From contig JAFRFM010000035.1 of NCBI GenBank assembly GCA_017434345.1, positions 1-41,910 on the forward strand: 41,910 bases of DNA. Direction: 5' to 3'. The DNA is from Candidatus Saccharimonadota bacterium. Lineage in GTDB: Bacteria; Patescibacteriota; Saccharimonadia; Saccharimonadales; Saccharimonadaceae. Below are positions 38,978 through 41,910 of the stretch, piece by piece (position 1 is the stretch's first letter; the number at the start of each line of letters is the position of its first letter). Under the pieces are notes generated by a model. That model was not told the origin of the DNA. It made no database searches and saw only the letters and a program-made list of their open reading frames with translations. The position numbers were made by a program, and so were the translations under genes.

Positions 38978-40660
38978 TTACCTGTTTTTATCGATATAAT
39001 CCATCACTTTACTCCAGAATCTCTCAGACTCATCTACTAGCCGTCTATCTGCGTCATTACCGTTTAATGGCATTTTATCATCAAAGCTGAATTCAGGGCC
39101 AGTTTTCTTGCTGGTATCTCCGTGATTACCTACATAAATACCATTCCCGGCAAGCGTTTCAGCTACTGCTGCTTCTGGGTCGCCATTATAATATATAATG
39201 TGAGCTGGCTTTTCTTCTGGGTGTTTTTTGAAATAGTTTTCCCAGTATTCTTCTGCCGGTATGCCACCATTCTCCTTGGTCATCACATCCATAGTTCTAG
39301 TTTTCAAATCGAAATCATTATATTTTGATCCAGTGCTTGGGTCTACTAAAGTGTCTTTAGGAATAAATACTAAGCCAGCATCAATCGGTAAACCATCATC
39401 TACAAAAATACTAACATCATTATGGTCTTCCTGTGAGTCGTAAGGGATTTTTCTAGTTTGCTCGCCGATCTTTACTTCTTTGTGTCCGCCATATAACAAG
39501 TTCTGATCTACGCTACTTTGCGACATGACTACATCTGCCGGAAAAACATAAAAGATTTCATTCCCCGACTCTGCTCCGTAATGACTATTTAAGACATTAT
39601 TTTTAGCTACGTGTACCGAAGTCCGATCGCGCCAGAAACCGCCTGGCTTACTTAATATTTCGTGTCCTCCGCCCATTTCTGATGCTACTATAATTGGTGA
39701 TAAGTCTTTAGAGCCTAATAGTGATTCTGGTATCCCATCCTTGAAATAGATTTTCTCCATATAAGAATTAAAAGCATCCTCGTTTTTGAGTAAATCGCTC
39801 TTTGAATGCCCTGTTTTTATGCCAATATTAGAACGCAATATTTTATCAGATTTTAACGAATCGGTAAAACTCGTGGTCATTTCGCCCAAACCAGCAGTAT
39901 GATAAAACATGGCAGCGTGATCGCGATAGCCTTGCCTTGTTACGTGTGAAACATAGTGAGGGTCCAAGTGTCTCCAAAGCCGTAAATATTCATCGGTAGA
40001 TAACTCCGCCAGAGTGTCGTAATCTAGGAGCCTGTCCTTCTGCTCACGACTTAAAGGAGTTTCAAAATTTTCCAAAAACTCATCTTCGTTAGTAGCTGTT
40101 TTTGCAAGCTTATCGATGGCTCTTCTTATTTTCTCGACTCCTTTTTCGTTCGAATAGCCACGAGTAGCTAACTCGGTCTCTCGATCTTTTATCTTGTCCA
40201 CTTTCTCTAGCTCAGCATTGATTTCGTCTAATTCCTTATCTGGCCTATGAAAAAATGCCAAAATTTTATGCACACGGCTTTTCTCACGGTTATTTCTCTC
40301 ACGTATAAGATTAGCGTATCTTCCGCTTTCCGCATATTCGTCGCTCGCTTTTTCTAACGTATCATACTCTGCTACTCTATTTTCTAACTCTTTGAGTTGT
40401 GAATCGCACGAAGCGAGAATGCTTAAATCTTTCTCACGGGCTTTGGCTAATCCTGCTGGGTCATTGTTTTGAGCTATTGATCTCGTATCAAGAATTTTTC
40501 TAATTTCCGCCAAATTTCCTTGGATATCGACCTTTTCAGCATTTTTAGTGTGGTTTTCTGGGTTCTCAAAAAACTTACCGCCTGCAAACTCTACATCGGA
40601 GAGGCCTTCCCATTCACTAGTTTGCACATTTCGCGGTCGTCCTAATGTTTCGTCAAGCAT
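38978..40660 (-). CDS. Large protein of unknown function
   Basis: A 560-residue protein without signal peptide or membrane helix. The N-terminal third (about 45-190) is highly charged and coiled-coil-like; the C-terminal part (about 210-560) looks globular with many aromatic and Gly residues: LWRHLDPHYVSHVTRQGYRDHAA in outline, SEMGGGHEILSKPGG, IFYVFPADVVMSQ. I do not recognise a family or a catalytic motif. The DNA is clearly more AT-rich than the flanking iscU and pgi genes, so the gene may have been acquired. It stands alone, with AAGGA before ATG, between tRNA-Leu and pgi. A role as a secreted or host-contact effector is possible but is only inference. Confidence 0.65.
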   Translation of the reverse strand: MLDETLGRPRNVQTSEWEGLSDVEFAGGKFFENPENHTKNAEKVDIQGNLAEIRKILDTRSIAQNNDPAGLAKAREKDLSILASCDSQLKELENRVAEYDTLEKASDEYAESGRYANLIRERNNREKSRVHKILAFFHRPDKELDEINAELEKVDKIKDRETELATRGYSNEKGVEKIRRAIDKLAKTATNEDEFLENFETPLSREQKDRLLDYDTLAELSTDEYLRLWRHLDPHYVSHVTRQGYRDHAAMFYHTAGLGEMTTSFTDSLKSDKILRSNIGIKTGHSKSDLLKNEDAFNSYMEKIYFKDGIPESLLGSKDLSPIIVASEMGGGHEILSKPGGFWRDRTSVHVAKNNVLNSHYGAESGNEIFYVFPADVVMSQSSVDQNLLYGGHKEVKIGEQTRKIPYDSQEDHNDVSIFVDDGLPIDAGLVFIPKDTLVDPSTGSKYNDFDLKTRTMDVMTKENGGIPAEEYWENYFKKHPEEKPAHIIYYNGDPEAAVAETLAGNGIYVGNHGDTSKKTGPEFSFDDKMPLNGNDADRRLVDESERFWSKVMDYIDKNR

Positions 40661-40733
40661 CTATCGTAATTCCTTTATTTGCCTACCATTATTTTATATT
40701 TTTCATAATAAAAAAACAAGTTTCTTCTCATGT

Positions 40734-40759
40734 TATAATATAGACATCACTAAGTGGAG
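40734..40759 (+). promoter_or_regulatory. pgi -10 box and ribosome site
   Basis: TATAAT (40734-40739) with TG two bases before it, and GGAG (40756-40759) 7 bases before the ATG. The -35 is not evident. Confidence 0.5.
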
Positions 40760-40766
40760 TTAAACT

Positions 40767-41910
40767 ATGGTAAAGTTTACAACCGACAAAGCAAAACAAA
40801 TCGACCTCGAGCCGATTAATCAGGCTGTTGCCGAAATTAAGCAGGACGATATGTCCGGCTGGCTGGAGATTCCTACACCCGAAACGAATCTCGGGGAGAT
40901 AAATTCTGCCGCGAAAAGGATTAACGAAACCTCCGATTATCTCGTCTGTATTGGTATTGGCGGTTCCTATCTCGGCCATCGTGCAGTTATTGACGCTCTT
41001 GACGGAACTTATAAGAAAACTCGTACAAAAATCCTCTATTCCGGCAATTCTATGAGCTCGTACGCACTAAAACAAGTACTCGAAGAAATCGGCGATAAAG
41101 ATTTCTCTGTAAATGTCATTAGTAAGTCTGGTACTACGACCGAACCCGCGGTCGCTTTTCGTATTTTTAAGCAGGCGCTAATTGATAAATATGGTGAAAA
41201 AGAGGCCTATTCTCGCATTTACGCCACTACCGACGGCAATAAAGGTGCGTTACATGACGAATCCGTTGCAAACGGCTATACGATGTTCGTCGTCCCGGAC
41301 AATGTTGGTGGCCGCTATTCCGTACTCACCCCAGTTGGGCTACTCCCAATCGCCGTTGCGGGCATAGATATTGACACTCTTATTAAAGGCGCAAAAGAAC
41401 AGACAAAAGATACTGAAGGCATTTACGCCTATGCCTCTCTCCGCTCGGAACTCGCAAAAAACGGTTATGATGTCGAGATTCTTGCTACTTTTGAACCTCG
41501 CCTCGCCTATTTTAACGAGTGGTGGAAACAACTTTTCGGCGAATCTGAGGGCAAGAATAATCAGGGTATCTGGCCATCTTCTACTGTTTATACGACCGAT
41601 TTACACTCGCTCGGGCAATACATCCAGCAAGGTCGCCGCAATATCATTGAAACTGTTGTAAAAATTGCAACAACACCAGAACATGAAAAAGTTGAAGTTC
41701 CAAAATTCGGCGAAGATCAAGACGGTCTCGGCTATCTCGAAGGCAAATCGCTAGATTATATCGCTAGTAAAGCTCTCGAGGCTACTGTCGATGCGCACCG
41801 TTCCGGCGGCATCCCAGTTTTCGAGCTAGAAATCGAAGGACTCTCCGCCGAAACTCTCGGCAATCTAATCTTCTTCTTCGAATATGCCTGCGCAATTTCC
41901 GCAAAGCTCC
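40767..41910 (+). CDS. pgi: Glucose-6-phosphate isomerase, partial
   Basis: The 5' 381 codons of a glycolytic isomerase interconverting glucose-6-P and fructose-6-P; the 3' end lies outside the window. Motifs: CIGIGGSYLGHRAVID, VISKSGTTTEPAV, NVGGRYSVLTPVGLLP, NNQGIWPSSTVYTTDLHSLG and QYIQQG. The style is that of the Firmicutes-type enzyme (about 450 residues), so about 70 residues are missing. It starts at ATG 40767 with a GGAG ribosome site. Confidence 0.95.
   Translation, partial: MVKFTTDKAKQIDLEPINQAVAEIKQDDMSGWLEIPTPETNLGEINSAAKRINETSDYLVCIGIGGSYLGHRAVIDALDGTYKKTRTKILYSGNSMSSYALKQVLEEIGDKDFSVNVISKSGTTTEPAVAFRIFKQALIDKYGEKEAYSRIYATTDGNKGALHDESVANGYTMFVVPDNVGGRYSVLTPVGLLPIAVAGIDIDTLIKGAKEQTKDTEGIYAYASLRSELAKNGYDVEILATFEPRLAYFNEWWKQLFGESEGKNNQGIWPSSTVYTTDLHSLGQYIQQGRRNIIETVVKIATTPEHEKVEVPKFGEDQDGLGYLEGKSLDYIASKALEATVDAHRSGGIPVFELEIEGLSAETLGNLIFFFEYACAISAKL

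Overview
The window looks like chromosome from a host-associated member of the Patescibacteria (CPR), most likely Saccharibacteria (TM7). This is inferred from gene content and style: compact gene packing, a type IV pilus ATPase and a minor-pilin operon, a truncated ComEC, RNase J, acetate kinase and glucose-6-phosphate isomerase but no biosynthetic operons, and many surface or secreted proteins without known relatives. TGA is used as a stop codon (for example at 11287-11289), so this is not a UGA-glycine lineage such as Absconditabacteria or Gracilibacteria. A bile-salt-hydrolase-type enzyme at 1549-2496 suggests an animal gut or mucosal habitat.

Layout. 1-700: a CAT-anticodon tRNA and a DivIC/FtsB-like division protein. 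719-5130: MscS channel, choloylglycine hydrolase, an AlbA_2/ATPase/winged-helix regulator flanked on both sides by phased TTTATAGT repeats, and a secreted SH3 protein. 5198-13450: one operon with an anchored TPR-like protein, a 1199-residue secreted protein, three minor prepilins and a PilX-like protein. 13451-13700: initiator tRNA with an unusual rearranged leader and a terminator that uses the tRNA 3' end. 13710-17888: an oxidoreductase without its redox cysteines, an ATP-cone-like small protein and a polytopic membrane protein, divergent from a lamin-tail surface protein. 17925-24317: CIRCE-controlled dnaK, a sortase-B-like protein lacking its catalytic cysteine, membrane proteins, acetate kinase and a repeat-rich anchored protein. 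24314-28446: ComEC, RimK and RimB-like protease, divergent from another ATP-grasp ligase. 28449-33475: three small envelope proteins, CIRCE-controlled dnaJ, tRNA-Arg, a membrane protein and the PilB/GspE ATPase. 33546-38852: rplS, RNase J, a decayed surface-protein tail, a CmpB-like membrane protein, and iscS-iscU. 38855-41910: tRNA-Leu, a large protein of unknown function and partial pgi.

Shared regulation. Promoters are of the form TTGNNN-17-TANNNT, often with an extended -10 (TATG or TGC). In at least eight genes the -10 box lies exactly six bases before ATG with no Shine-Dalgarno sequence, which predicts widespread leaderless transcription. dnaK and dnaJ share HrcA/CIRCE operators overlapping the -35 box.

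The most striking unexplained feature is a pair of 122-nt intergenic elements (22217-22338 and 34028-34149). They share the same three-way-junction fold and an identical CCTGTAAAGACAGG hairpin tip, but their long stems have unrelated sequences. Each lies just after a + strand gene. I do not recognise them as any known RNA family. Other strong leads are the phased repeats around the AlbA_2 gene, the initiator-tRNA leader carrying an antisense copy of the anticodon arm, and the pilin operon with its giant secreted protein.
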